The notes: generated from the sequence alone by a model not told the origin. A stretch of DNA of 40,169 nt from an uncultured Eubacteriales bacterium (GCA_900320735.1 ONTJ01000025.1:1-40169); one strand, 5' to 3'. Shown: positions 23,844 to 33,571, counted from the first letter of the stretch. A program made the numbers and translations.

Positions 23844-24072
23844 TGTAAAAAACAAAGACCAAGAGGAGTAAATTATAATTTATTTTATAGAGAGCAAATG
23901 TGTGGTGAAAATTTGTAAATAAATATAATTGAAGGTAGCTTGCAAGTTGTATATTTGAAATAGTAGTAGAATATACTGTTAGTCGCATTAAGACTTTAAG
24001 GTAGTAGAAATACTGCGAATAAAGGTGGTACCACGGCAAGTTCGTCCTTTTTAGGATGACTTGTCTTTTTTT
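23844..24072 (+). promoter_or_regulatory. T-box leader (valine) for valS
   Basis: Stem I has AGTA/GAA loop-E parts, a CAAG/CTTG helix and AGAGAG with GTGGTG. The specifier-loop strand GAAGGTAG (23931-23938) gives GTA (Val) at 23935-23937, with the usual one-base gap after GAA and a purine after the codon. The T-box AGGTGGTACCACGGC is at 24023-24037. The terminator hairpin spans 24037-24063 with T residues to 24072. Confidence 0.92.
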
Positions 24073-24093
24073 ATTAAGAAAGGATGTGTTAAT

Positions 24094-26652
24094 GTGTTAG
24101 ATACTAAATATGATCACATAAAAACTGAAGAAGGAAAATATAAAGCATGGCTTGATAAAAATTATTTTTTATCTGGTGATAAGACTAAGACTCCATATTC
24201 AATGGTTTTACCTCCACCAAATGTAACAGGTAAACTTCATTTAGGACATGCTTGGGATGTAACTATTCAAGATATCATTGCAAGATATAAAAGAATGGAT
24301 GGATATGATGTTTTATGGCTTCCTGGTATGGATCATGCTGCAATTGCGACAGAAGCAAAGGTAGTTCAAAGATTAAGAGAACAAGGAATTAATAAGTACG
24401 AATTAGGAAGAGAAAAATTTCTAGAAAAGGCCTGGGATTGGAAAAATGAATATGCTGAAAATATAAGATCACAATGGGCTAAACTTGGTATAAGTCTAGA
24501 TTATTCAAAAGAGAGATTCACACTAGATGAAGTATCAACACAGGCAGTTAATAGTGCGTTTATAAAGATGTATAATGATGGACTTATTTATAAAGGTAAG
24601 AAAATAATTAACTGGGATCCTGAAGCTAAAACTGCACTTTCTAATGAAGAAGTTATATATAAAGATGTTGAAGGTGCATTCTATCACATAAAATATTTTA
24701 TAGAAGAAACAGATGAATATCTTGATGTTGCTACTACAAGACCAGAAACTTTATTTGGTGATACCGCGGTTGCAGTAAATCCTAATGATGAGAGATATAA
24801 TAAATTAATTGGTAAAAATGTTATACTTCCAATAGTAAATAAATTAATACCAATTATTGGTGATGAACATGCTGATATGGAAAAAGGAACAGGTGTAGTT
24901 AAAATTACTCCAGCTCATGATCCAAATGACTTTGAAGTAGGTAATAGACATAATCTAGAAAGAATTGTTATTATGGATGAAACTGCACATATGAATGAAC
25001 TTACTGGTAAATATCAAGGTATGGACAGGTTCGAATGCAGAGATAAATTAGTAGATGATCTAAAAAAACAAGGCTTACTTATTGATATTGAAAAAATAAT
25101 TCATAATGTAGGACATTCTGAGAGAACTGATGTAATGATTGAACCATATCTATCAGAGCAATGGTTTGTTAAGATGAGACCACTTGCTGATCGAGTATTA
25201 GAAATACAAAAGACTGATGAAAAAGTAAATTTTGTTCCAAAAAGGTTTGAAAAAATATTAGAAAATTGGATGAGAGATTGTTATGATTGGTGTATATCAA
25301 GACAACTTTGGTGGGGTATTAGAATACCAGCTTGGTACAAAGATGGACAAATGGTTGTTCAAGTTGATTCTCCAGGAGAAGGTTGGATTCAAGATCCTGA
25401 TGTACTTGATACTTGGTTTTCAAGCGCACTTTGGCCTTTTTCGACACTTAAATGGCCAACTAACAATGAACTAATGGATAGATATTTTCCAAATGATTGT
25501 TTAGTTACAGGATATGACATTATATTTTTCTGGGCATCTAGAATGATATTTCAATCACTTAATTTAACTGGTAAAATACCATTTAAAGATTGCTTAATAC
25601 ATGGTCTTATAAGAGATAAACAAGGAAGAAAGATGAGTAAATCTTTAGGTAATGGTGTAGATCCTATGGATGTTATAAACGAATATGGATGTGACTCACT
25701 TAGATTTTTCTTAACTACTAATTCAGCGCCTGGTCAAGATCTAAGATATGATGAAGAAAAAGTAAAATCAGCATGGAATTTTATTAATAAAATATATAAT
25801 GCATCAAGATTTACTTTAATGAATACTGAAAATTTAAAAGAACTTGATTTTTCTAATTTAACATTTGCAGATAAGTGGATATTAACTAGGGTAAATGAAA
25901 CAATTAGAATAGTTAGAAAAAATATGGATAAATATGAATTCAACAATGCAGGAGCTGAACTTTATAAATTTATTTGGGAAGATTTTTGTGATGGATATAT
26001 AGAATTTTCTAAATTCACTAGTGACAATATATCAACAAAGAGTACTTTAATTTATACTTTGACTTGTATACTTAAATTACTTCATCCATTTATGCCATTT
26101 GTAACAGAAGAAATATATGGTGATTTACCTATAAAAGATAGTGAATCTATAATGATATCTTCTTATCCTAAGTACGACAAAAAAATGGTATTTAATGAAA
26201 CAATTAATTTGATGGAAGAAACAAGAAGTTTTATAACAAAAGCAAGAATAGCAAAAAAAGATAACAATATTAAAAAAGATAATAAATATATATTTAATTT
26301 AAAAAATGAGGATATCAAATTTATAATTGAAAAGTCATTAAAATTAAATGATGAAAACATTTTTAATGGAGATATAGATGAATATAAAACTTTAGTTATT
26401 AATCAAAAGACAAATGAACTTGATATAGCATTGACATACTATTATAAAGAAAGTTTAGAAGATAAAAATAAATTAACTGAAGAATTAACTAAGGAAAAAG
26501 AAAGATTAGAAAATTCAATTTCAAGGAGAGAAAAACTATTATCAAATGAAGGATATGTAAAAAATGCTCCTGAAAATTTAGTTTTAGAAGAAAAAAGAAA
26601 ATTAGAAAATGAAAAAAATTCATTAGAAGAAATAATAAAAAAATTAAAATAA
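24094..26652 (+). CDS. valS: Valyl-tRNA synthetase
   Basis: 852 residues. HIGH motif as HLGH in [18 protein letters not shown] in [14 protein letters not shown]. The editing domain has [16 protein letters not shown] and [14 protein letters not shown]. In the catalytic core, the segment between RQLWWG and [14 protein letters not shown] is short ([13 protein letters not shown]) and lacks the zinc-type cysteine pairs found in many ValRS. The C-terminal coiled-coil arm (about 790-850) is present. The start is GTG 24094 with AAAGGATG upstream; a longer frame from 24061 starts inside the leader terminator. T-box controlled. Confidence 0.95.
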   Translation: MLDTKYDHIKTEEGKYKAWLDKNYFLSGDKTKTPYSMVLPPPNVTGKLHLGHAWDVTIQDIIARYKRMDGYDVLWLPGMDHAAIATEAKVVQRLREQGINKYELGREKFLEKAWDWKNEYAENIRSQWAKLGISLDYSKERFTLDEVSTQAVNSAFIKMYNDGLIYKGKKIINWDPEAKTALSNEEVIYKDVEGAFYHIKYFIEETDEYLDVATTRPETLFGDTAVAVNPNDERYNKLIGKNVILPIVNKLIPIIGDEHADMEKGTGVVKITPAHDPNDFEVGNRHNLERIVIMDETAHMNELTGKYQGMDRFECRDKLVDDLKKQGLLIDIEKIIHNVGHSERTDVMIEPYLSEQWFVKMRPLADRVLEIQKTDEKVNFVPKRFEKILENWMRDCYDWCISRQLWWGIRIPAWYKDGQMVVQVDSPGEGWIQDPDVLDTWFSSALWPFSTLKWPTNNELMDRYFPNDCLVTGYDIIFFWASRMIFQSLNLTGKIPFKDCLIHGLIRDKQGRKMSKSLGNGVDPMDVINEYGCDSLRFFLTTNSAPGQDLRYDEEKVKSAWNFINKIYNASRFTLMNTENLKELDFSNLTFADKWILTRVNETIRIVRKNMDKYEFNNAGAELYKFIWEDFCDGYIEFSKFTSDNISTKSTLIYTLTCILKLLHPFMPFVTEEIYGDLPIKDSESIMISSYPKYDKKMVFNETINLMEETRSFITKARIAKKDNNIKKDNKYIFNLKNEDIKFIIEKSLKLNDENIFNGDIDEYKTLVINQKTNELDIALTYYYKESLEDKNKLTEELTKEKERLENSISRREKLLSNEGYVKNAPENLVLEEKRKLENEKNSLEEIIKKLK

Positions 26653-26657
26653 TTTTT

Positions 26658-26688
26658 AAATCGAATTACACAATTCGATTTTTTTTAT
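26658..26688 (+). terminator. Terminator after valS
   Basis: Stem AAATCGAATT (26658-26667) with AATTCGATTT (26672-26681) and a T run. Confidence 0.87.
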
Positions 26689-26726
26689 GCTTCACTAGCT
26701 CTATATTAAAATAAAGGAGAGTGCAT

Positions 26727-27194
26727 ATGGAAAGAAAAGTAATTATATCATTATTAATAGAGGTCTTACTATCACTTGTAATTTTCGTATATTTAACAGT
26801 GAGTACAAAAACTACAGGAGATATAACTAAAAGTGTTGCAAATATAGAAAATAAAAAAATATTAGTTACATATATATATGATGATGATACAATAAAGATT
26901 TCTAATTATATAAGAGAATATTTACAATCAGATTTATTTGAACTAAATAATAATAAATTAAATAATTTTCATGATTATGATACTATAGTTATAATTTTCA
27001 AAACTATAGATGATAACTTCTATACATTTTTAAATAATATATTGGATAAAAATATAATATTAATTAATATAGATAATATAAATAATGCAGTAGATTATAA
27101 TAATATATTAAAAAGTTCGAATATTAATATAAATTCATTCAGTAAAGAAAATATTCATGATATTATTATTTGGTTAAAAGAATTAGGTTATTAA
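26727..27194 (+). CDS. Membrane-anchored flavodoxin-like protein, probably degenerate
   Basis: 155 residues. One N-terminal transmembrane segment (about 5-25), then KKILVTYIYDDDTIKISNYI and SDLFEL, which follow the flavodoxin pattern K-I-L-V-x-Y-x-Y-S-x-x-x-T-x-x-I-A with D-L-F-E-I. The FMN phosphate loop (S-x-x-G-N-T) is replaced by IYDDDT, so FMN binding is doubtful. The rest, with YDTIVIIF and KNIILINIDN, fits alternating strands of that fold. AAAGGAGAG precedes ATG 26727. Function unknown; the fold call is tentative. Confidence 0.6.
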   Translation: MERKVIISLLIEVLLSLVIFVYLTVSTKTTGDITKSVANIENKKILVTYIYDDDTIKISNYIREYLQSDLFELNNNKLNNFHDYDTIVIIFKTIDDNFYTFLNNILDKNIILINIDNINNAVDYNNILKSSNININSFSKENIHDIIIWLKELGY

Positions 27195-27234
27195 TAAATA
27201 TTTATGATATAATTAATAATAGAGGTGAAAGTAA

Positions 27235-28008
27235 ATGAAATTAGAAGGAAAAGTGGCAATCATCACAGGTGGTGCGATGGGAAATGGTAAAGGTATAGTA
27301 GATACATTTATAAAATATGGTGCTAAAGTAAGCATATTAGATTACTCTGATGAAATATATAATGTTATAAATAATGATAATATAATAGGATTTAAACTTG
27401 ATATAAGAGATAAAGAAAAAGTTAAAGACGCAGTCGATAAGACAATAGAAAAATTTGGAAAAATAGATATACTTGTAAATAATGCAGGAGTATGTAGCCT
27501 TGAAACATTTATGAATATGGATGATGAACTTAGAGATTATCATTTTGATATAAATATAAAGGGAACATGGAATGTAACAAAACAAGTATTACCATACATG
27601 ATAAAAAATAATTATGGTTCCATAATTAATTTATCGTCAGTAACAGGAGCAATGGTTGCAGATTCTGGTGAAGTAGCATATGCCACTACAAAAGCTGCAC
27701 TTATAGGATTTACGAAGGGACTTGCTAGAGAAGTAGTTGATAATAATATTAGAGTTAATGCTATTATGCCAGGTTACATAAGAACACCTATGGTAGATAA
27801 TATGGCTAAAATTTCAAATCCGAATAATCCAGAAGAAATAATAAAGGGTATAGAAGATGCTATTCCAATGAAAAGAATGGGCACAATTAAAGAACTTGGA
27901 GAGCTTGCAGCATTTTTAGCTTCAGATGAATCAAGTTATATAACTGCTGATTCTATAGTTATCGATGGTGGTTCAACTCTACCAGAAACACTTACGATGG
28001 GAGTTTAA
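27235..28008 (+). CDS. Short-chain dehydrogenase/reductase (UcpA-like)
   Basis: 257 residues of the classical SDR family. Cofactor motif TGGAMGNGKG (11-20), NNAG (82-85), catalytic Ser near 135 (INLSSV), Tyr149 and Lys153 in YATTK, and C-terminal DGGSTLPET. Acidic SILDYSD after beta-2 suggests a preference for NAD(H). The ending PETLTMGV resembles UcpA-type oxidoreductases; the substrate is unknown. TGATATAAT (-10 hexamer 27208-27213) and AGAGGTGAAAG precede ATG 27235; a terminator follows at once. Confidence 0.9.
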   Translation: MKLEGKVAIITGGAMGNGKGIVDTFIKYGAKVSILDYSDEIYNVINNDNIIGFKLDIRDKEKVKDAVDKTIEKFGKIDILVNNAGVCSLETFMNMDDELRDYHFDINIKGTWNVTKQVLPYMIKNNYGSIINLSSVTGAMVADSGEVAYATTKAALIGFTKGLAREVVDNNIRVNAIMPGYIRTPMVDNMAKISNPNNPEEIIKGIEDAIPMKRMGTIKELGELAAFLASDESSYITADSIVIDGGSTLPETLTMGV

Positions 28009-28034
28009 GATTGATTTAATCAATCTTTTTTTAT
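28007..28034 (+). terminator. Terminator after the SDR gene
   Basis: Stem AAGATTGATT (28007-28016) with AATCAATCTT (28018-28027) and T run, overlapping the stop codon. Confidence 0.83.
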
Positions 28035-28093
28035 ACTCTAGCACATTCAAAATTTAATATATTAAATATAATAAATCAGAAAAGGGGTATAAA

Positions 28094-28174
28094 ATGATTA
28101 AGAATGATGATTTTTTAGAGGAAGCTATTAAAGATAAAAATGTAATTGTACAAATAATTGAGGATACAGATTGA
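28094..28174 (+). CDS. Candidate 26-codon ORF directly upstream of the CHAP protein
   Basis: ATG 28094 follows a good ribosome binding site (AAAAGGGG, about 28080-28087) and reads 26 acidic residues beginning MIKNDDFLEEAIKDKN and ending in TGA 28172-28174. The CHAP gene starts at ATG 28176, one base later, with no ribosome binding site of its own. So this ORF either carries the translation signal for the enzyme (coupling) or is a remnant of a longer gene. No family is recognised. Confidence 0.5.
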   Translation: MIKNDDFLEEAIKDKNVIVQIIEDTD

Positions 28175-28175
28175 T

Positions 28176-29030
28176 ATGGACTATGTACCTAGATTAACAT
28201 CACCATCTAGTGATAATAAGAATTATATATATCATGAAAATGGAGGGTATAATTATTGTATTAGAATTACCAAAGATGGTTCTTGTTTACCTAATTGCGT
28301 AGGTTATGCATGGGGTAGATTTAGAGAATTATTAGGTAAGTATCCAAATTTAAGTAAAGGCAATGCAGAGAGATGGTGGTCTTATAATGATGGATATAAG
28401 CGAGGTCAAACTCCGAAGTTAGGTTCAGTAATATGTTATAGGAAAGGTAGTGATAGGAATAACAATGATGGCGAAGGACACGTAGGAATAGTTGAAAAGA
28501 TAAATCCAGATGGCTCAATAACAATATCTAATAGTGCGTATAATGGTTCTAGATTTTATTTGGTTACTGTAAAGTATCCGTATAATATAGGAAATAGTTA
28601 TTATTTTCAAGGATTCATTTATAATCCAAATAGTTATGATGACAAAAATGTAATAAAAGAAATACAAAGTACACTAAACCGAAAATATGATTATAATCTT
28701 ACAGTTGATGGCAGTGCAGGACCAATAACTAGAAAACATATGATAATGGCACTTCAAACAGAATTCAACAAACAATTACATACGAATTTACAAATAGATG
28801 GATCATTTGGTCCAAAAACAAAAAAAGCATGTCCTAACTTAAAAAAAGGTAATAAAGGTAATATTACATGGCTTATGCAAGCAATGCTTACAATAAAAGG
28901 TTATGTTTTACAATTGGATGGATCATTTGGCCCAGATACTAAATCAAAAGTAATGTCGTTTCAAAAAAATAATAAACTTATAGTAGACGGTATATGTGGC
29001 CCAAATACATTTACCAAATTATTTAGATAA
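28176..29030 (+). CDS. CHAP-domain amidase/endopeptidase with two peptidoglycan-binding repeats (endolysin-like)
   Basis: About 284 residues. The N-terminal CHAP domain has catalytic Cys41 in LPNCVGYAWG and His102 in GEGHVGIVEK, with NSAYNG after it; such enzymes cut peptide bonds or the amide link in murein. Then come about two or three PG_binding_1-type repeats (VDGSAGPITRK, IDGSFGPKTKKA, LDGSFGPDTKSKV, VDGICGPNT). The layout is typical of phage endolysins, yet no phage genes surround it and there is no signal peptide, so a domesticated or remnant lysin is likely. The start MDYVPRLT at 28176 matches family starts; TTG 28158 is an unlikely alternative. Confidence 0.87.
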   Translation: MDYVPRLTSPSSDNKNYIYHENGGYNYCIRITKDGSCLPNCVGYAWGRFRELLGKYPNLSKGNAERWWSYNDGYKRGQTPKLGSVICYRKGSDRNNNDGEGHVGIVEKINPDGSITISNSAYNGSRFYLVTVKYPYNIGNSYYFQGFIYNPNSYDDKNVIKEIQSTLNRKYDYNLTVDGSAGPITRKHMIMALQTEFNKQLHTNLQIDGSFGPKTKKACPNLKKGNKGNITWLMQAMLTIKGYVLQLDGSFGPDTKSKVMSFQKNNKLIVDGICGPNTFTKLFR

Positions 29031-29087
29031 TTTAGTGTTGTATATATTTTGTAATTATGTTAAAATCTTATAGGAGGAGATGTAAAA

Positions 29088-29666
29088 ATGAAAAAAATTA
29101 TAACAGTAGTATTATGTCTAATATCCGTATTTATGGTAGTAGGATGTGGAAAAAAATCAGATGAAAATTATGTAGCACCAAACAGTAAAGAAGCTCAAGA
29201 AAAGAGTACTAAAAAATCAAATTGTACAGTATTTGAATGTCTTAAAAAAATTAAACCTGAGAGTACTGTAGAACAAATAAATAAAATAATAGGTTTTGAA
29301 GGAAAATTAACAAATGAAAAGTATAATGAATATACTTGGGAATTTTCTAATACTGAATCATTAACAGCAACATATTATTCTTCAGATAAAGCTACAATTG
29401 ACACAAAATATAATAGAGATTCTCTAAAAAATAAGAAAGTTGACTTAACTAAATATAGTGAAATTCAATCAGCACTAAAATCAGGAAGTTCATTAACATA
29501 TGATGAATTCAAGTCAAAAGTTGGTGGAGTAGATGGAACATTAACTTATATGAGTTCATCTAGCAACAAATATATTTGGGTTAATAAAAATGGAGAATAT
29601 TTAATTGGAACATTCTCAAATACTACTAATAAATGTACATTCATAATAGGACAAATACGTAAATAA
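29088..29666 (+). CDS. Lipoprotein with two BLIP/SmpA-like repeats
   Basis: 192 residues. The signal peptide ends in lipobox VVGC (Cys about 20), so it is lipid-anchored outside the membrane. After a Lys/Ser linker, two similar units occur: CLKKIKPESTVEQINKIIGF...EYTWEF, and ALKSGSSLTYDEFKSKVGG...KYIWVN. The pattern of a helix with T-x-x-x-[IF] then V/G-G and strands with Y-x-W recalls the BLIP/SmpA (BamE) fold. Binding partner unknown. TAGGAGGAG lies upstream of ATG 29088; a terminator follows. Confidence 0.75.
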   Translation: MKKIITVVLCLISVFMVVGCGKKSDENYVAPNSKEAQEKSTKKSNCTVFECLKKIKPESTVEQINKIIGFEGKLTNEKYNEYTWEFSNTESLTATYYSSDKATIDTKYNRDSLKNKKVDLTKYSEIQSALKSGSSLTYDEFKSKVGGVDGTLTYMSSSSNKYIWVNKNGEYLIGTFSNTTNKCTFIIGQIRK

Positions 29667-29692
29667 AAAACAGATTTAAAATCTGTTTTTTT
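29666..29692 (+). terminator. Terminator after the lipoprotein gene
   Basis: Stem AAAAACAGATTT (29666-29677) with AAATCTGTTTTT (29679-29690), overlapping the stop codon. TATAAT of the next gene is at 29697-29702. Confidence 0.85.
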
Positions 29693-29724
29693 ATGTTATA
29701 ATTTATATAAATAGGAGGTGTATT

Positions 29725-31212
29725 ATGCTTAAAGATAATAAAATATTAATTGGAAAAAATAAAAATGCACAAGCAAATATACTTTTAAATATGGCAAATA
29801 GACATGGTCTTATAACAGGAGCATCTGGTTCTGGTAAGACAATAACTTTAAAAGTAATGGCTGAGAGTTTTTCAGATGCGGGAGTTCCAGTATTCTTTTC
29901 TGATGTAAAAGGTGATTTAGCTGGATGTGTACTTGAAGGTGAAAATAATGAATCTATTGCAAAAAGATTAGAAAATTTGGATATAAAAGATTTTGAATTT
30001 AAGTCTTATCCAGTAAGATTTTGGGATTTATTTAGGGAGTTTGGTCATCCAATAAGAACAACTGTTTCTTCAATTGGACCTGATATATTATCGATTATGC
30101 TTGGCCTTAGTGAGGCACAAGAAGGTAACCTAGATATAGTATTTAAAATAGCAGAAGATGAAAATAGAAATCTAGATGATCTAAAAGATTTAAAAATTTT
30201 TCTTCAATATGTTGCGGATAACAAGAATGATTATATTACAAAATATGGCAATATAACTTCTCAAAGTATAGGTGTTATACAAAGAAGTTTACTGTCTCTT
30301 GAAAATCAAGGATTAGATAAATTTTTTGGTTTACCATCTCTTGATATAAATGATTTAATATCAATAAATAGTGATGGAAGAGGTGTAATAAATATACTTA
30401 ATGCAGTAAAATTATTTAATAGCCCAGATCTTTATGCTTCATTTATGTTATGGCTTTTAATTGAACTATATACTAAAATGCCTGAAGTAGGAGATCTTGA
30501 TAAACCAAAAATAGTATTCTTCTTTGATGAGGCACATTTATTATTTAACGAAATGCCAGGTTATAGATTGAAGAGAATAACACAAATAGTAAAATTAATA
30601 AGATCAAGAGGAATAGGGCTTTATTTTGTATCACAAAAACCAACAGATATACCAAATCACATAATTGCTCAACTTGGAAATAGAGTACAGCATACACTTA
30701 GAGCATATACACCTGCTGAACTAAAAGTAGTTAAGACAGCTGCAGATGCATTTAGGGAAAATCCAAAGTTTAATACTGAAAAAACAATACTTGAACTTGG
30801 TACAGGCGAAGCACTAGTTAGTTTTCAAAATGAACAAGGTGAACCAGAAATAGTACAAAAGGTTACAATATTGCCACCACAAAGTAAAATTGGAACTATA
30901 GATACATCAACATATAATAGAGTAATAAATTCATCCATTTATGCAGGTAAGTATGACAAAGATGAAGATAGATACTCGGCATATGAAGAAGTATCTAAAA
31001 TAAATGAAGAAAAGAAGATTAAAGAAGAAGAACTCAAAAAAATAAAAGAGGAAGAAAAACTTGCAAAAGAAAAAGAAAGACAAAAATCAAAAGAAGAAAG
31101 GGAAAAAAGAAATTCAACTCAGAGTAAGATAAAAAGAAAAATATTTAATAAAACTACAGATAAATTATTAAATAGAATATTAAATGCTATAATTAAAAAA
31201 ATTTTTAAATAA
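29725..31212 (+). CDS. HerA-like (DUF853) ATPase
   Basis: 495 residues. Walker A GASGSGKT (32-39) and Walker B IVFFFDEAH (about 263-271) are intact. SDVKGDLAG, LKRITQIVKLIRSRGIGLYFVSQKP and TLRAYTPAELK are signature blocks of the YjgR/DUF853 group, related to the HerA and FtsK motors. The C-terminal 60 residues are a charged coiled coil (about 425-465) followed by a basic tail. Cellular role is unknown; no NurA nuclease is adjacent. A gene for a possible zincin follows 20 bases later, so they may be co-transcribed. Confidence 0.88.
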   Translation: MLKDNKILIGKNKNAQANILLNMANRHGLITGASGSGKTITLKVMAESFSDAGVPVFFSDVKGDLAGCVLEGENNESIAKRLENLDIKDFEFKSYPVRFWDLFREFGHPIRTTVSSIGPDILSIMLGLSEAQEGNLDIVFKIAEDENRNLDDLKDLKIFLQYVADNKNDYITKYGNITSQSIGVIQRSLLSLENQGLDKFFGLPSLDINDLISINSDGRGVINILNAVKLFNSPDLYASFMLWLLIELYTKMPEVGDLDKPKIVFFFDEAHLLFNEMPGYRLKRITQIVKLIRSRGIGLYFVSQKPTDIPNHIIAQLGNRVQHTLRAYTPAELKVVKTAADAFRENPKFNTEKTILELGTGEALVSFQNEQGEPEIVQKVTILPPQSKIGTIDTSTYNRVINSSIYAGKYDKDEDRYSAYEEVSKINEEKKIKEEELKKIKEEEKLAKEKERQKSKEEREKRNSTQSKIKRKIFNKTTDKLLNRILNAIIKKIFK

Positions 31213-31231
31213 AATTATTTAGGAGTATAAA

Positions 31232-32059
31232 ATGACTAAAGAAATATTAAATTATTTTAGAAGAGAAAAGGAGTTGCTAGAAAAACTTAATTTTGATATT
31301 CCAGATGTCAAAGATTATGAAATAATGAAAATAGTTTATGATAGTTTATCTGAAATACAAAAACCTATATGCAATGAAAGATTAACTTTAGAAAAATGTA
31401 AATTAGAATCACTTAACGATATTAGTTTATTGAATAAAGATTATAGACAAAGACTTACTGAAAAAATGTTTGTAATCAATACTACTAATGATGAATACAA
31501 TTTTTCGACAGCTATATTAAATAGATATAATAAAAAAAAACAACTATTAACATCAAAAAAAGCAGTAGGGTGTTACATAATAGTACCTCCTACATTAAAT
31601 GAATTATCACCTATATGGATATCACATGAATATATACATACATTAAAAGATGTAAAATATGATGAATTTAAAAGTGTATATTCTGAAGTTATATCATTAT
31701 TTTATGAAATTTTAGTGGCAAATAATAAAGTGGGTGACATACATGAAAAATGGAAACAAGCAAGACTTTATATGTTTTGGAGCGATAAAATGGCATGGGA
31801 TTATTGCATTAAAAGATATAATATAGAAGAAGATGAAGTATATAAATATATATGCGATTCGTATGGGAAATATTTCTTAAATTATTATTATGCAGTAAAT
31901 TTATATTCAGAATACAAAGAAAATCCGAAATTAATATTAAAGCATGTTAATAGGGTATTAGACAACAGAATTACTACAGTTGATCTATTAAAAAAATTAA
32001 AACTAGATAATATGAATATAAGTGTAAATAGATATTTAAAAGAATACACAAATATATAA
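31232..32059 (+). CDS. Putative zincin-like protein, unknown function
   Basis: 275 residues, no signal peptide. HEYIH (H132, E133, H136) with acidic residues 16-23 further on (E152 in YSEVISLFYE, E159) fits a gluzincin-type metal site; IPPTL-like strand VGCYIIVPPTL lies just before. Several Trp/Tyr-rich helices follow (ARLYMFWSDKMAWDYC). Metallopeptidase activity is plausible but unproven; one HExxH can occur by chance. AGGAG precedes ATG 31232. It probably shares a transcript with the HerA-like gene. Confidence 0.6.
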   Translation: MTKEILNYFRREKELLEKLNFDIPDVKDYEIMKIVYDSLSEIQKPICNERLTLEKCKLESLNDISLLNKDYRQRLTEKMFVINTTNDEYNFSTAILNRYNKKKQLLTSKKAVGCYIIVPPTLNELSPIWISHEYIHTLKDVKYDEFKSVYSEVISLFYEILVANNKVGDIHEKWKQARLYMFWSDKMAWDYCIKRYNIEEDEVYKYICDSYGKYFLNYYYAVNLYSEYKENPKLILKHVNRVLDNRITTVDLLKKLKLDNMNISVNRYLKEYTNI

Positions 32060-32092
32060 TTTATGATAAAATTGTAATTAAGAGGTGTGAAT

Positions 32093-32365
32093 ATGGAAGG
32101 AGAAATATCTCTACTTATTTTAAGTAAAAAATATATTGATGATTCTACTGAAAAAAACAAAGAAAAATTCTTGATGGAACTTGACAATGTAGATAGCAGT
32201 GTTACTATGTCATATGTACTTACTGCTTTATCTAAATTTGCAGAGAATATTGACAATGTAGATTCACTCATATTCATAATGAATTCGATTATGAAAAAAT
32301 TAGAAGATTACAAACCCGTCGATAGTGTGTTCGATGAAGAAAGAAGAACTTTTAGAAAATTATAA
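32093..32365 (+). CDS. Small helical hypothetical protein
   Basis: 90 residues, acidic and helical, with no motif recognised. AGAGGTGTG precedes ATG 32093 (GTG 32087 is inside it). The gene for the GH25 protein starts 13 bases downstream, so this gene is likely in the same transcript. Confidence 0.65.
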   Translation: MEGEISLLILSKKYIDDSTEKNKEKFLMELDNVDSSVTMSYVLTALSKFAENIDNVDSLIFIMNSIMKKLEDYKPVDSVFDEERRTFRKL

Positions 32366-32378
32366 AATTAGGTGATTT

Positions 32379-33569
32379 ATGAAAAAAGTAATAATGATTG
32401 TAATAATATTATTTATGTGTAGTTGTAAATATGATGAATATAAAATGCCAGAAGATGTATATATTAAACTAAACTCTAATATATTTGAAGTGTATGATCA
32501 AAACATAATTATTAATGATTTAATAAAGAAAAGTAATGTGAAAATATTAAATAAAAATGAGAAAATCAATACTAATAAATTAGGTGAGTTTGCGAAGACT
32601 ATAAAATATGAATATAAAAAAAGAAAATATAAATATAATATAGAGTACTTTATTAAAGATATGAAGGAACCAATATTTTTATCTGCAAGTGAATATAGGA
32701 TAATAACTGTGGGTGATGACATTAACCTTTGTGATAACTTAAATTTTGCAGACAACTACGATAATGATGTAAAATGTTCGATAGAAGGTAATTATGATAT
32801 AAACACTGTAGGTGAATATAAATTAAAATATGTATTAAAAGATAAAGAAAATAATAAAAATGAAAGAGAATTTGTTTTGTCTGTTAAGGATAAAGACTAT
32901 AAATCAAATAATACATCAAATAATTATCAAATGGATAGAATTCCTTTTAGTAAAGCAATAAGTAAATATAAAACTAAAGACACCATGATAGGAATAGATG
33001 TATCGTATTGGCAGCAAAATATAGATTTTAAAAAAGTAAAAGAAGCTGGATGTGAGTTTGTAATAATAAGACTTGGTGTAAATTCTGATATAGATAAAAC
33101 TATAGATCCAGATAGCTTTTATGAAAAAAATATAAAGTTAGCTAAAGAAGCTGGTTTAAAGGTAGGAGTATATGTTTATACATCTGCGATTACTGCAAAA
33201 ATCTCTAAAGAACATGCTAAATGGGTAATTAAAATATTAGATAAACAAAAATTAGATTTTCCAATAGCGTTTGACTGGGAAAATTGGAGTAAATTTAGAA
33301 GCTATAAGATAAGCACATATGATTTGACTAATAGTTTTATTTCATTTAAAAATGAAATAGAAAAACATGGTTATAAAGCGATGCTATATAGTAGCAAAAA
33401 TTATTTAGAAAAAATATGGATGTTTAATGATAAATATGATGTATGGCTTGCACATTATACAAATGAGACAAATTATGAAGGAAAATATATAATGTGGCAA
33501 ATGGGAAATACAGGTAGAATAGATGGAATAACAGGAGATGTCGATATTGACATATATTATAAGGAGTAA
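32379..33569 (+). CDS. GH25 lysozyme-like lipoprotein with two Ig-like modules
   Basis: 396 residues. Lipobox at MCSC (Cys about 16). Two Ig-like modules follow, the first ending IEYFIKDMKEP, the second containing ADNYDNDVKC and ending FVLSVKDKD. The GH25 barrel has the active-site pattern GIDVSYWQ (D207) and FDWENW (D299, E301), with MWQMGNTG and GDVDIDIYY near the end. It cleaves beta-1,4 links between MurNAc and GlcNAc. It shares its module architecture with the genes at 16349 and 17558. Start ATG 32379 follows AGGTGAT. Confidence 0.88.
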   Translation: MKKVIMIVIILFMCSCKYDEYKMPEDVYIKLNSNIFEVYDQNIIINDLIKKSNVKILNKNEKINTNKLGEFAKTIKYEYKKRKYKYNIEYFIKDMKEPIFLSASEYRIITVGDDINLCDNLNFADNYDNDVKCSIEGNYDINTVGEYKLKYVLKDKENNKNEREFVLSVKDKDYKSNNTSNNYQMDRIPFSKAISKYKTKDTMIGIDVSYWQQNIDFKKVKEAGCEFVIIRLGVNSDIDKTIDPDSFYEKNIKLAKEAGLKVGVYVYTSAITAKISKEHAKWVIKILDKQKLDFPIAFDWENWSKFRSYKISTYDLTNSFISFKNEIEKHGYKAMLYSSKNYLEKIWMFNDKYDVWLAHYTNETNYEGKYIMWQMGNTGRIDGITGDVDIDIYYKE

Positions 33570-33571
33570 AT

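Noticed and set aside
28176-29030. Prophage
   Set aside because: Only a single lysin-like gene is present; there is no holin, capsid, tail, integrase or attachment site near.
31888-32277. Minus-strand ORF of 129 codons
   Set aside because: It overlaps two plus-strand genes with good ribosome binding sites and has low-complexity Phe/Ile/Ser content typical of antisense AT-rich sequence.
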